Part shown: piece after piece, positions 34,766 to 46,044 of the stretch | Layout: each line of letters begins with the position of its first letter | How positions within the stretch are numbered: position 1 is the first letter of the stretch | Assembly (NCBI GenBank): GCA_024734555.1 | Contig: JANPWX010000208.1 | Coordinates: forward strand, 61,483 to 125,482 | Origin: Trochalopteron elliotii | Taxonomy: Eukaryota; Chordata; Aves; Passeriformes; Leiothrichidae | Direction of reading: 5' to 3' | Length of the DNA stretch: 64,000 nucleotides | Made by a program: the position numbers and the translations under genes | Notes under the pieces: model-generated | Told to the model about the DNA's origin: nothing | The model's input: only the letters and a program-made list of their open reading frames with translations | Databases searched by the model: none

Positions 34766-37160
34766 AAACCCTCCTCACCGTGCCCTGATGCCCCACTGTG
34801 ACAACTTTAATCTTCACAGCCAAAGCCAAGCCCAAGAGCCTCCAGCTGCTCCTCCTCATCTTGCTCCTCTCCTGAATTTGGGTGCTGGTGTCCTCTGAGT
34901 TGTGTCTGAGATGAAATATATCTGCTAAGTGGGAAATCTGAGGGGCTACAAGCAATTTCAGCTGAAAGAATGTATCATATTCTCTATCTCTCTGGATACA
35001 ACCCAGTTCTTTGAGAGAATTTAAAGTACCAGCATGGCTGGGCAAATAATTTCCCTGTTTATTTTGCCTTGTGTGTTGAGAAATCTGATGGTAATTTGTT
35101 CCTTTTTAGAGGAACCCAGTAATGTTTTATCCAAGCTAAATTGTCAGCAGTTTTGGCCACATCTTCCCTGGATCTTGGATGTACTGATGGAGGTGGGAGG
35201 GAAAGGGAAAGCCAGAGCCAAACAAGAGAATTGAAGAAAAATGAAGCAGAGCAGGACAGTAATATGCTTTTGGATTTCTTTTTCATGTTTTGAAAAGGAA
35301 ATAGGGGCGGGGAAAAAAAAAATAATCTCCCACTCTTCCCTCCAGACCATGGAATTAAATCTATAACCATTAGAGAAACATTTTGACCGAGACATCTTTT
35401 TTTTCTCTCCACTCCTTCTCTGCATTCAAAAGCCTCCAAAGTGTCAGCATGTTTCCATGCAGGCGAGATGTGCATTGCATCTAAACAACATCATGTCAGT
35501 GTGGTGGAGAAAATTCCCACTGAGGGCCCTGCAGGTCAAAGCAAGCTAATGTATGATGCCCTCCCTTGCACTACTGAGCGTGAGTTGTGCTGATAAGGCT
35601 CTGCTCTCTCTGTCTGTTAAATCTTCTCTCCTGTATAAGCAATGCAGGCACAGAGTTATTTACTTATTTTTCTGGCCTTCCTCCCCCTGTGAATTGTTAT
35701 CCTCGAGCAGGGGGGACCTGCTCAGCCACGGGATGTGGTGGTAGCCATCCTAGTTGGTTTTATTTTATTTTTATTCCGTTTTTCCCCACTCTGTGACACT
35801 GGCAAGTTGTGTCTTGTTGCTTTATGTGCTGCTGTGACTTAGCTCCAGGGCCTGTCCTCACTTCCCTGCTGTCACGGGTGTGAGGTGAGTGCTGGATCCC
35901 CCTCAGCTCCTTTGGAAAGTGGCTGTGGGAAGCAGCTGATATTTCACCGCTGTCTGAAGCTTTTGATGTGCAGGATTTTTTTGGAAAGGACCTGATTTGT
36001 TGGGAATTGTTGCCCTTTCCCTCTGCCCACCCCCATTTTATGCTCCTCCTGCACTGCCTGGGCGCCAAGTCACTCTTTCTCATGCTGCTGCTGCTCAGTG
36101 CAGGCATTTTGGTGCCCTTTCCCCATTTGCTGAGTCTTTTGTTATCCCAGCCTCGGGGGTACCTGGGCTAATGAGGAATGTCCCCTCCATGGATGGCACT
36201 GGAATGTTTCTTTGCACAGGGCTGGCTCATTAACCACAGCTGCACCAGCGCTCAGCAAGGAGGGACAGAGGTCAAGCTGTGAAAGTTGCTCAAGTGGGGC
36301 TTTTTTAGGGAACTGTTGGAGCCTCTTGGAGGAGAGGCCTTGGGGACTCATTATGTGCTGCCAGTGTTGCAGGGAGTGAGCTGGCTGCGGGTCTGTTGTT
36401 CCGTGTAAACAGGTACACGGGTCAGGCACAGGAGTCTCCTGTGTCTGCTGCAGGAGCAGAAGGATTGGTGGGCACAGGGAACTTGCAGGGGTTTGGGTAG
36501 GAAAGGTTAAAAGCAGGAAAAGAAAGGACTCTTCTGTATTGAGGACCTGCTGTTCCCTGGGCAAAGAGGGTGATGGCTGTGCAGGTGAGGGGCTTTGAGT
36601 GCTCCCACTGTGGGGATGAGGACGTGTCTTTAGGAGTGATGGAGGGAGCCTGTGCCACGGAGAAAGGGCAAAAGAAACAAGGGAAGACAGCCAGATAGAC
36701 ACCTTTAATCTTTTATATTAACTGAGTCTTTTTGCCTGTGGATTTGGGCAAGGCAGCTGGCTCCCTTAGAGCCGGGCTGGCAAATGAAAAAAGGGATGAC
36801 AGGAGATCTCTGATGCTGAGAGTGGATAATACTCAGAGAGGACAGAGCTGGGGAGGGGATGAGCAGTGAGGGGGGGATGGAATCACCAACATCTGCTCTC
36901 ACACTCAGTCTTCACACTGATCCCTCCTCCAATCTGACAATCCTCTCCCCTAATCCCTAAATCCTGGTGATCTGTGCAGGACACTCCATCCCTGCAATCC
37001 CCCCCCTGAGCTGAGGGAGCAGCTGCTGGGCAGGACAGGACCCAAATGAGACACTGCCCTTGTCGTCAGCCACTGATGACTTTCCCCACCTGGCTGAGAG
37101 AGGCAGAGACAGGAATTAATCAAACAAGCCTCAGCTGCTATGAGGAACAACTCCCTGAGG
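34766..37160. other. Unique sequence, no gene recognised
   Basis: About 2.4 kb of mixed sequence. Several AT-rich tracts occur at 34900-35480 and 35640-35800; no repeat family, RNA gene or exon is recognised. Confidence 0.5.
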
Positions 37161-37162
37161 CA

Positions 37163-37285
37163 GAGGGGTTCAGCTGGGTTTGGGGTGGGGAGCAGTGAGC
37201 CCACAAATCCAGCCTGCTGACTGTGTTCCTCTGCTCTCCCTCTGGGAACCACAAAACACATCAGTCAAAATCCAGGGAAAACCTG
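37163..37285 (+). repeat. Low-copy segment A, copy 1
   Basis: Shares CAGCTGG, GGGTGGGGAGCAGT, CCTGCTGACTGTGTTCCTCT and a CATCAGTCAAAA core with 37519-37625 in the same order and orientation, about 356 bases apart. No known family was recognised. A local duplication or an old LTR-like repeat would explain it. Confidence 0.8.
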
Positions 37286-37387
37286 GCAGTGTTGCTGTGA
37301 CTCCCCCCTGCCCTGTGAGTACCTTAAATGTGTGTTCAGGCCCAGAAATACAAAGACATCTTGGCAGGAGGCTCAGCTGAAAGCAGC

Positions 37388-37480
37388 CAAGTCTGGGGAA
37401 ATCTGAGTCAGTTTTGAGGAACAGGAGTTGTGTGGGATTATCACATCCCTGCCAGTGTTTCATACAGTTGGAAAGGGAAG
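37388..37480 (+). repeat. Low-copy segment B, copy 1
   Basis: AAGTCTGGGGAAATCTGAGT and GGGATTATCACA recur with high similarity at 40057-40150. Both copies carry an antisense frame with the same short residue pattern, a by-product of the shared DNA. Confidence 0.8.
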
Positions 37481-37518
37481 AAAATAAAGAACAGCTCCCA
37501 GTGGGGTCTGAGACAGTG

Positions 37519-37625
37519 GAACTCAGCTGGTTTTAGGGTGGGGAGCAGTCAACCCAGAGCCTGCTGACTGTGTTCCTCTGGGAGCCACCAAATGTATCAG
37601 TCAAAACACAGGGAAACCTTTGGGC
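37519..37625 (+). repeat. Low-copy segment A, copy 2
   Basis: Second copy of the segment at 37163, with the same motif order and a 10-15 base deletion after CTGTGTTCCTCT. Confidence 0.8.
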
Positions 37626-39155
37626 TGGTGGCCCAAACAGTGCTGCAGCTTTGCCTGTGCAGCTCTTCAGCTCCAGACCCAGAGTCACATCCCTTCCTCT
37701 CTGCCCTCTCAATAATGGCATGGTTGTTGCTGATGTGCCTCTTTCAGTGGACAGTGCTGCTCTTCCTCTGGGAAATGTCAGTCTCTCCAAATCCAAACTT
37801 TGTGTGGACACCAGGGGTCTGCAGGGGACACCAGGGACACCAGGGGTCTGCAGGCAGCCTTGGCTGCACAGGGACATGCCAGGGGGATGCTGAGGGATCA
37901 CAGGATTCACATCCTGCATGGGGCTGGGCAGGGGAGTCGTGCAGGTTTCTGGGGAGGAGAGGGACATTCCCTGGTTGCTGCAGGGCTGGTTCCACCCCAA
38001 GGAACACACTTGTGTTATTTTAAGGTTTTAAACATATTTGTTTTCCCAAAGCTCACGTGCCAGGCTGTGGCTTCTTCAGAACAGTACCTGGGGGGCCCCC
38101 AAACAAACCACAGGCTGGTGCAGCAGGGCTCAGGGATAGACTGATGCCACAGAAACATCCCACTCCCTCTTAAGGAAATGCAAGGTCCTTTAGGAGGAGG
38201 GGGAAACTCTCAGCTGTCTTTGCCTTGAAACCTGTTGGCATGGGGAAAGTGCTGAGATGCCACCCGTCATCTCTTTAGCACCTTGTCAGTGGCTGAAGCC
38301 TCGTGGCCAGCCACAGGGGCTATTAGAGAATAGCTCAGCAGCTATTTTTACACTCCAGCCAGCTCTCTTGGGTGTGATTTTTCCCTAAGATTTTTCTCCC
38401 CCTCTGTCCTCCCAAAATTAGCTGGATTTTCAATGCTTGACACAAAAGAAGTGATTGGAAAAATACCATGCAGAGAGGCCTCTTAAACCTTCCCTGACTC
38501 CTGGAAACATGTTCCTGTGCAGAAGAAAAATGTCTGTGCTCTCTCCAGGAGGGAAACTGATGTTTGTTCCATGGCTGGTGGGCACGTTTATGGTGTTTAG
38601 GGCTGGCAGTGACTCTGCTCCCGGGAAAGCAGGTGGATGTTGCCTGTCTTGTCCCCTCTAAAGGTGTGATCTGGCTCCAGGGAAAAACCTTTGTGTGCTC
38701 TGGGAGCTCTATTGAGCCTGTCCAGTGTGACAAGTGCTCCAGAATTGCCTTGGCTGACCAGATGGAGCAGAGCAGGGTTTGCATTTTGGGGCGACATCCT
38801 CGGTGGCTGTTGGGGTTTTGTTGCATGCACAGTGTGGTTTATTGCTGTGGGGAGAGCTGGGAAAAGCCAACCCCGGAGCTGATGGTCAGTACAGGACATC
38901 CTGCACCACAGGTGGCCTGTGGATCCCTGGCTGCCAGACTGACATGCAGGGATGTGCCTCTAATTACTGTGATTAGTGCTGCCCCACTGCCAAGGTCAGC
39001 TCTCAGTGGTAGCTCCCAGCACAGCCCTGCCACTTTAGTGGGAGTGATTTAAATGGCACTCAAAGGCTGCAGGCAGTTGGATGGAATGGGGAGGGAGGGT
39101 AAAATATGGTGTATGTGTTGCAGACGTGTGCAGAGCCACAAACTGGCACTGGAGT
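37626..39155. other. Mostly unique sequence, no gene recognised
   Basis: Contains a short imperfect tandem, GACACCAGGGGTCTGCAGG twice at about 37807-37852. The rest holds no recognised repeat or exon. Confidence 0.5.
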
Positions 39156-39160
39156 GGCAC

Positions 39161-39440
39161 TGTTTTACGCCACAATGACACAGACTCTGAAATTCAGAAG
39201 GCTGAAAATGACTCTTCTATTTTTGGGATGTGTCTCCCGTTTATACTATTTTACACAGACCAATTTGATTGGTGACACAAAGACAAACCTCTTCAATCAT
39301 ATTGGTCAGACCAGAGGGACATGAAGAAGATGTCCCTTCGAGGAAAAGGAATGAATAACATAGGTGCAGTTTACAAAAACATGTCCCTTGTTTACAGAAA
39401 ATTCCCTGGGAAAAGAATTTCAGAAAACCAAAACACCTCA
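39161..39440 (-). mobile_element. Solo LTR, ERV type, 280 bp, with 5 bp target-site duplication
   Basis: The + strand reads TGTTTTACGCC at the left end and ACACCTCA at the right, giving TG...CA ends. GGCAC occurs directly before (39156-39160) and after (39441-39445). Its left third (ACACAGACTC, AATTCAGAAGGC) and ATTGGTCAGAC motif match the LTR at 40889 in order and direction, so the two are related. Orientation is set to - by that relative. It is more diverged, with no clear AATAAA. Confidence 0.8.
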
Positions 39441-39445
39441 GGCAC

Positions 39446-40056
39446 GAAACCAGGGCTACACCAGAGTGATGATGCTCCTTTGGTCCCTTTCTTGGGAAGG
39501 AACAGAGGGATGAAAGAGCCTTTAGAGCTGAGGCTGACCATGCTCAGCTGGCCCTTGTGTCCTGTGCCATGCCCTCAGCCCATGGAGAGCCAGGCAGTGA
39601 GAGCAGAAACCACTCAGGAATACCAAAAGCCCTGGCTGGGTTCCCAGCCTTGGAGCCAAGGGAAAGACCTCCCGAGGTGGGTGGCAGGAGCTCAGCAGCA
39701 AAGCTCACATAGGGATGGGTGTTTATCTGGAACCTGGCACCTCACAGGCCCAACACCTTGGTCAGGACTGAGGTGGCAGTGTCAGAGCCTGGTCTGTGGG
39801 TGGGAAAGGGGTGAGTGATGACCAGCTCTGCCCAGAGTGGGCTGGCTGGGGAGGCTCCCATGGCACTCTGCCTGCTGCTCAGAGCTGCCTGTGGAACAGA
39901 TCAGCTTTGGCATTCCTGAGGGCAGGGCAAAACTCTCCTGGACCCCAGAATTTCCCCTGAGTTCAGCTGCCTGGTTTAAACAAACCTTGTTTGCAGACAT
40001 TTCCTCATCTCTCCTTCCCTGCTCTGGCTCCCCAGCAGTGAGGCCACAGCTTCTGC
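39446..40056. other. Unique sequence, no gene recognised
   Basis: Nothing recognised between the LTR and segment B copy 2. Confidence 0.45.
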
Positions 40057-40150
40057 CAAGTCTGGGGAAATCTGAGTCAGTTTTGGGTGCAGGAGTTGTG
40101 CGAGTGGGATTATCACAGCCCTGCTGGTGTCTCTCAGTTGAAAAGGGTAC
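40057..40150 (+). repeat. Low-copy segment B, copy 2
   Basis: Second copy of the segment at 37388, 2.7 kb away in the same orientation, sharing AAGTCTGGGGAAATCTGAGT and GGGATTATCACA. Confidence 0.8.
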
Positions 40151-40239
40151 AAAAAGTGCATTTTCCTCTCTGCTCCTTGACAACAAAATTGAGGTTCCTT
40201 CTTGCTCTCCTATGGCTAAATCAGCTGAAGCCTTCCTTT

Positions 40240-40450
40240 TTGTTTAGGTAACCTTCTCTTATATTAAACATATACCCAGCAAGCCAGATTCATTACTTAT
40301 TAATTTGCAAAGTGGTAAATTTCAAAGCTGTCATAATGCTGAAGTCATGTTCACTTTAGTTATTCTGCATAATTAATTGCAAAGTAATAATTTGTACATC
40401 ATGATATTTTCATTCCAACATGAAAGCCAAAGACTCGGAGCCGTAACAGC
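40240..40450. other. AT-rich homeodomain-motif block, possible conserved noncoding element
   Basis: Strongly AT-rich and repeat-free, with ACTTATTAATTTGCAAAG and CATAATTAATTGCAAAGTAA, two TAATT(T)GCAAAG motifs about 75 bases apart. It is flanked by GC-rich repeat DNA and stands out sharply. It is among the better enhancer candidates here; the evidence is motif content only. Confidence 0.35.
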
Positions 40451-40582
40451 CTCAGGCACCAGTGAGGGGTGAAGGAGGTTTCCAGACGTGCCTGACTGAG
40501 GAGAATTTCAACTCAGCCTCTCTTCTGGCCTTCTGGGCAGGTTCTTCTTCCTTCTCGTTGGAATGACCTCTCCCCTGTGCCT

Positions 40583-40888
40583 GGAGGAGCTCCCTGAGGG
40601 CCCTGGGATTGTCCAGCTGCAGCAGAGGAGATGAGGGCAGAGCTCTGGGGGCTGCAGCTCCTCCCCAGGGGCAGCTCCCACCTCTGCTCTGGGACAGGGA
40701 CAGGAGCCAGGGCACGGCTGGAGCTGGGCCAGGGCAGGCTCAGGCTGGAGATCAGGGAAAGGTTCTTCCCCCAGAGGGTTCAGGCACTGCCCAGGCTCCC
40801 CAGGGAATGGGCACGGCCCCGAGGCTGCCAGAGCTCCAGGAGCCTTTGGACACCCAGGGATGCCTGTGCGGGGTCAGGGGTTGGGCTG
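40583..40888 (+). mobile_element. CR1 LINE (CR1-X-like), part 1 of a copy split by an LTR
   Basis: GAGGGCAGAGCTCTGGGGGC, CAGCTCCCACCTCTGCTCTG, the GGTTCTTCCCCCAGAGGG block and GCCAGAGCTCCAGGAGCC, ending at GGTTGGGCTG where the LTR begins. About 180 bases are almost identical, inverted, to 43800-44003. Confidence 0.93.
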
Positions 40889-41201
40889 TGTTGCTGTAGG
40901 ACACAAAAGACTCCAAGTAATTCAGAAGGCAAAAGGTATAGAAAAAGAAGGCTCTTTATTGTTTATTTTTTACTGCCTTTTATAAGGTGTTCTGATACAG
41001 ACATGGTTGGTGAATAGAAACAACACCTCTGTAATGCCATTGGTCAAACTACAAAACCAGAAAACGCCAGCTGGACAAAGATTGTTTTGAGAAAGGAGAG
41101 TTGTTTACCAAGATTGTTTTGAGAAAAAGCTTTCTTGAGAAACTTTTCCTTGAGAAAGTGTTAGCAGCTGCTAAGCAGGCTGAAATTCTCTCAAGCCCAC
41201 A
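40889..41201 (-). mobile_element. Solo LTR, ERV type, 313 bp, inserted in CR1
   Basis: Begins TGTTGCTGTAGG and ends CAAGCCCACA on the + strand. The flanks GGGCTG (40883-40888) and GGACTG (41202-41207) make a 6-base target-site duplication with one mismatch, and the CR1 reads through when the LTR is removed. On the - strand a TTATAAAAGG TATA-type box (complement at about 40976-40986) is followed by two AATAAA signals (40955-40967). Six-base duplications are typical of ERVK-like (class II) elements; the class is inferred. Confidence 0.92.
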
Positions 41202-41256
41202 GGACTGGGTGATGCTGGTGGGTCCCTCCAGCTCAGGACATTCTGTGATTGTCTGG
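41202..41256 (+). mobile_element. CR1 LINE (CR1-X-like), part 2 of the split copy
   Basis: GGACTGGGTGATGCTGGTGG and CTCCAGCTCAGGACATTCTG complete the CR1-X 3' end interrupted at 40888. Confidence 0.93.
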
Positions 41257-42959
41257 AAAGGTCCCAGGGCAGGAGGGAAGGCTCCTGTTTCCCAAACCTT
41301 GTCTTGCACAGCTGGTTTGCACAACCTGGTGCTGAGAACAACTTGCTGTGTGTCACAAGGAGCTTTCTGGTCCTCTCTTCGTGGTGATGAGGAGCTGAAC
41401 CTGCTCAGGGGTGCCCTGAGCACCTGCAGTGATGCTGCACCTCTGGGACCTTCTAGGGATTGTAAAGGAGAGCAGGGTGAGGGCTGGAGAGGGTGAACAT
41501 AGAGCAGAGGTGGATGAACACCATCACACTCTGCAGGATGTTGAAAAATAAGTGTTGGCTTGAGAGGGAAGAAACGCCAGTCAGGGGAGCTCCACAGGAA
41601 ACAACCCCCAAGATTGCATTGGTTTGCTCTTTTTGATGCTTGTTTTTATAAACAAAGGGAGCACTGGGTTGTGTCTGGAACTCCTGAAGAGCTGAGACAA
41701 TGGACACAGGCCACAAACACATCTGCAGGGATGGAGCAGCAGCTTCTCCCCTCTGTACTAAACCCCTCTGAAGTGGGATTTACACTCAGTGCTCCTCTCC
41801 ACCCCTGCTGAGGGTGCTCTGAGCCTTCCTTTCTGCCCATGTTGCTTTGGAGGGGGTTGATCTCATTTCCCGTCTTCTGAGCCGTGGAATTAAAAACTCC
41901 TCACTGACAGCTGAGAGGACTGGACTCACCCGACCTGTGGAGCTCAGCTTTGGGGAAAACTTCAAGAGATTCCAGCAAAACTCCCTGTGAGCTCAGTGGC
42001 ATTGATTTCCCACCAGACATAATGAGCCTTAGCAGCTCCATCAGCTGCACATCTTTGATCTCTGCTTTACTACGAGATTCCTTCCCTCTCCAAAAAGCTC
42101 TGGTTTTTTGGTTCCCTGTGAGTCAATGCCTCTCATTTTTAGGTTTCCCTGAGACAAGGATGGCAGTTCCTGGCCCTTGAGGAGAGTTCTGTTGTTGGGC
42201 ACTGATCCAGCTCCTCCCCAGAGACTTGGATGTTCTCACACCTTCCCCTGTTGGTGCTGTTGGCTGGGAATGTTCCCAGAGTGGTGAAAAGATTTCCCCT
42301 GGAAAAGATTTTCACATGAAAAGATTTCCCCAGGAGGCTCTGGAGGCCCCTCAGACCACGGTGAAGGGAGGAGATGAAAGGAGGATTTGTACCATGGGTG
42401 CAGTGAAAATCCCCCGACCCTGGGTGTGCACCACAGGTGAAGTTTGAACGTGGAGAAAACCTTGTGTGTGCTCAAGGACAGCTTGTGCTTGCTTTTAATT
42501 GCCTGGCCAGGGGTGATGAATGGATCCCTTTGGATCTGGGCCTCTCACAGGGCAGGCAGGGTGCAGTGTGATGTCACAGCCAGGTCACAGCAGGCCGTGG
42601 GTCACTCGTGTTTTACTGCCTGTGTCCAGCCTGCCCTGCTGGGAGCCTCCTGAGCAGCACCAAGGAAAGGGTAAGGCCATCAATCTCCCACAGCACACCC
42701 CAGCTGGAACTGGCTCCAGTGGGAATGTCACTTCCCAGTCCTACTGCAGGAAAATATCTGCTGTGACAAGTCCCATTCATTAATTGTGGTTGATGATGCC
42801 ACGTGCAATTGGAACAGTGAGGGGATGTGAACAGGGAGTGCTGGGAGGATTTCCCAACTTCCCTGAGCCTCGTGTCCTTCAGCACAGCCAGCCCTGACAT
42901 CCCATCAGCAGGGAAATGCACCCGGGCTCATCCAGCAAAGCCTTTGCAGCCCTCCTAAA
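41257..42959. other. Unique sequence, no gene recognised
   Basis: Nothing recognised. An imperfect GAAAAGATTT repeat occurs three times near 42287-42330. Confidence 0.5.
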
Positions 42960-43450
42960 TCAGGGCTGTGGTTTGGATGAAGTCTGCCCGTGTTGATTTC
43001 CTGGGAAAACAAAAACAAGATATTGAAAGCAAACAGCTTTCAAAAATTGAGTGGTGTAAGAGTAAACTTGTAATTTGGGAATGGTTGTTACATTCACCAT
43101 TGCAAAGATCAATCTGTAGCCTTTGTGAGCTGGTGATTTTTGCCCAGTCTTGAGAAGTTATTTTAATCACTTGACGCTAATCTCATTTCCAAGCCTGAAA
43201 ATGGTCCCAAACATTGAAATTATATGTTAATATAGCCAGATTGACAAAAGGAAGCTGCTTGTATCGACTTGGAATTAATGAAGCAATTCAGAGATGAACA
43301 ATATCGCTGGCAGGAGGTGTTAAGGAGAATTGTTGCAGTTGTTAAATTTTGGCACCGAGAGGTCTCATTGCTCTGAGGAGACGCTCGGATCACAGCGAAA
43401 TGAAAATTACCTGGGAACTTCACAGGGTTTTAGTTATTCTGAGTCATTTC
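42960..43450. other. Unique AT-rich block, possible conserved noncoding element
   Basis: Nearly 500 repeat-free bases with balanced, non-simple AT-rich sequence, including TTTTAATCACTTGACGC, GAATTAATGAAGCAATTC and TTATATGTTAATATAGCC. High complexity without repeats or frames fits a conserved element; this cannot be tested here. Confidence 0.35.
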
Positions 43451-43711
43451 ACAAGGAGTGCAGCAGAAAACAGGGAGACGGGGGTGGGGGACTCCTGGTT
43501 ATCCACAAGTGCTTTTCTGCACCGGTGAGGGAAGAGTCCTCTCTGCAGTTCCATGATGGGGTGGAAATAACACTTCCCTCACCCAGGCTGGGCTGTGCCC
43601 CACTCCAGCCCCCGAGGATGAGCTCAGTCTCACCCTGTGTTACAGCAAACACTGCTCAGGGGCTGAAGGGTCCTGACCATTCAGAGCTGTGAATTTGCAG
43701 GTCCTGAGACA

Positions 43712-44003
43712 GAATCACTGAACCTCCTGAGCTGAAGGAACCCACCAGGATCATCCAGTCCCATTCCTGGTCCTGCACAGACATCCCAACCATCCCCCCT
43801 GGGCATCCCTGGCAGTGCTGTCCAAGCTCTCCTGGAGCTCTGGCAGCCTCGGGGCTGTGCCCATTCCCTGGGGAGCCTGGGCAGTGCCCAGCACCCTCTG
43901 GGGGAAGAACCTTTCCCTGATCTCCAGCCTGAGCCTGCCCTGGCCCAGCTCCAGCCGTGCCCTGGCTCCTGTCCCTGTCCCAGAGCAGAGGTGGGAGCTG
44001 CCC
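43712..44003 (-). mobile_element. CR1 LINE (CR1-X-like) running into an assembly gap
   Basis: The complement of a CR1-X 3' end: ACAGAATCACTGAACCTCC, CCCACCAGGATCATCCAG, the GCCCATTCCCTGGGGAGCC block and CAGCCTGAGCCTGCCCTGG, up to the first N. It is nearly identical, inverted, to 40680-40860. Confidence 0.93.
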
Positions 44004-44391
44004 NNNNNNNNNNNNNNNNNNNNNNNNNNNNNNNNNNNNNNNNNNNNNNNNNNNNNNNNNNNNNNNNNNNNNNNNNNNNNNNNNNNNNNNNNNNNNNNNN
44101 NNNNNNNNNNNNNNNNNNNNNNNNNNNNNNNNNNNNNNNNNNNNNNNNNNNNNNNNNNNNNNNNNNNNNNNNNNNNNNNNNNNNNNNNNNNNNNNNNNNN
44201 NNNNNNNNNNNNNNNNNNNNNNNNNNNNNNNNNNNNNNNNNNNNNNNNNNNNNNNNNNNNNNNNNNNNNNNNNNNNNNNNNNNNNNNNNNNNNNNNNNNN
44301 NNNNNNNNNNNNNNNNNNNNNNNNNNNNNNNNNNNNNNNNNNNNNNNNNNNNNNNNNNNNNNNNNNNNNNNNNNNNNNNNNNNNNNNNNNN
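44004..44391. other. Assembly gap (388 N)
   Basis: All bases are N. Frames running through it are artefacts. Confidence 1.
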
Positions 44392-44472
44392 TTTCCTTTC
44401 CTTTCCTTTCCTTTCCTTTCCTTTCCTTTCCTTTCCCTGTTTTCCTTTCCTTTCCCTGTTTTCCTTTCCAGG
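44392..44472 (+). repeat. (TTTCC)n microsatellite at the gap edge
   Basis: About nine TTTCC units follow the gap, then two interrupted groups separated by CTGTTT. The array probably continues into the gap and may be the reason for it. Confidence 0.95.
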
Positions 44473-46044
44473 AGGAGGGGCCAGGGCTGCCTCTGTTTCC
44501 CACTGGTAGTTTTTCCTGGAGCTCTCTTAGTGACAAACCTTTATTGAGGTAAAATACAGAGCACTTTGAAATTACAGCTTTTTCTAGTTTGGTACCTGGT
44601 GGAGGGTCCCAGCAGGCTGGGGGGGGGGTCTATTCTGGTTGGAAATTAAATACAGGTGGTTTATATTCACCAAAGTGAAGTTTCCTATTGATCTGTCAGG
44701 AGTATACTGCAAACAAAATGTTTATTTTTAAATCTCAAGGTGACTAAAAAATGTAGATAATGGTTTTTTCCTTGCAATAAAGAATGCTGGGATTGAAAAT
44801 ACTTTAATTTCACAAGCTGAAGGTGTTCTCTGAAGGTAGCTTAGATTTGAAAAATTACTTCAAGCCTCCTCTCTGATGTTTTTTTGCTTGTCAACTCCCC
44901 TCAAAAACCTGAACCCTCTGAAAATGTCAATTTGGGAAAGCACTTCTTTGAATTTTGGACTGGAGGAAATTCCAAACCTCCCTGTGAAAGTGTCTGTCAG
45001 GATTTTGGTACCCCCTTTATCCCTGTGCTCTGTCTGTGGCTCTCAAGTGTCTCCTCATTCCCTTGGTTCAAGGCACCACGACCACAAATTGGTGATGGAA
45101 GAGAATTTGGTGAGGTCATGGAGTGAATCCATGGCTCAGGTGGGACCTCAGTCTGGAGCAGCTGTGTCCAGCCTTGGCTTTAACCACGACCCCATCCCTG
45201 TGCCCTGAGAATTAAACTGATCTGGGCTCAGAGCCACAAGGTGGGGTTAGGGCTGAGTGTAAGGAATGCTTGTGGTGGAAGGTTGGAGATGGAATTGAAA
45301 CTTTCATCTGGGACTTATTCCCAGGTGCTGCAGGGTGTGTGGCCAGGGGCAGCATCTCTGCTCCTGGAAAAATGGATGTTCTGTGCTTTGGTATCCCAGA
45401 ACTCATCAGGAGGAGCTCTGGGTGTCCCCAGGGTGAAAAGTGCCATGAAATGCAGCTCCCCACCATGGCAGAGGTCTCCATCTGTGTGGGAGACAGATGG
45501 GTTATGCTGTGTGATTCCAGTGATCCTGTCCATTCCCAGGGTCCCACTGTGCCCTGGAGAGGCACCTTGGTAATTAATTCAAGCTACCTCACCACATCAG
45601 AGCCTGCAAAGAGAGGGAAAACATCTTCTTAAAGGCAATTCTTGGTGCACAGAAACAGCCTCAGCCTGCTGGGATCAGGCATAGCAGTGCAGAAATTGCT
45701 TACCCCATATGCCAGGGAAATCTGGGGCCTCTTGGATGGATCAGCTCTTACAGATCTCTGCCAAATCACTGGCACAGGGTCTCACTGGCTGCCTGGAGTT
45801 CAGTCCTGGCCCTTTTAGTCCCTGAATTGGTTCAGTGTTCTCTTAATTGCCACCCTCCCACTGGCAGGGCTGCTGTCCAGCCCATCCAGGGGTTGCCACG
45901 GGGTGCAGCAGTGCCCTGGCAGAGCTCCCAAGGGCCAGCATCTCCAGAGAACCATTGGCTGGCCTGTGCCTGAATCCCACTGGCACTTCTGGTGGCACTT
46001 AATTGACTTGGCGTGCCTCTGGCAAGTGCAAAATGATGGGATTG
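44473..46044. other. Unique sequence, no gene recognised
   Basis: Mixed unique sequence with an 11-G run near 44621 and an AT-rich part at 44640-44850. No repeat family or exon recognised. Confidence 0.5.

Noticed and set aside
37170..40186. Shared antisense residue pattern in two frames, at first suggesting a gene family
   Set aside because: It follows from the duplicated segment B; the frames share nothing outside it.
43751..44552. Frames of 172-261 codons across the gap
   Set aside because: They exist only because the gap is read as unknown codons; the real sequence is CR1 and TTTCC repeats.
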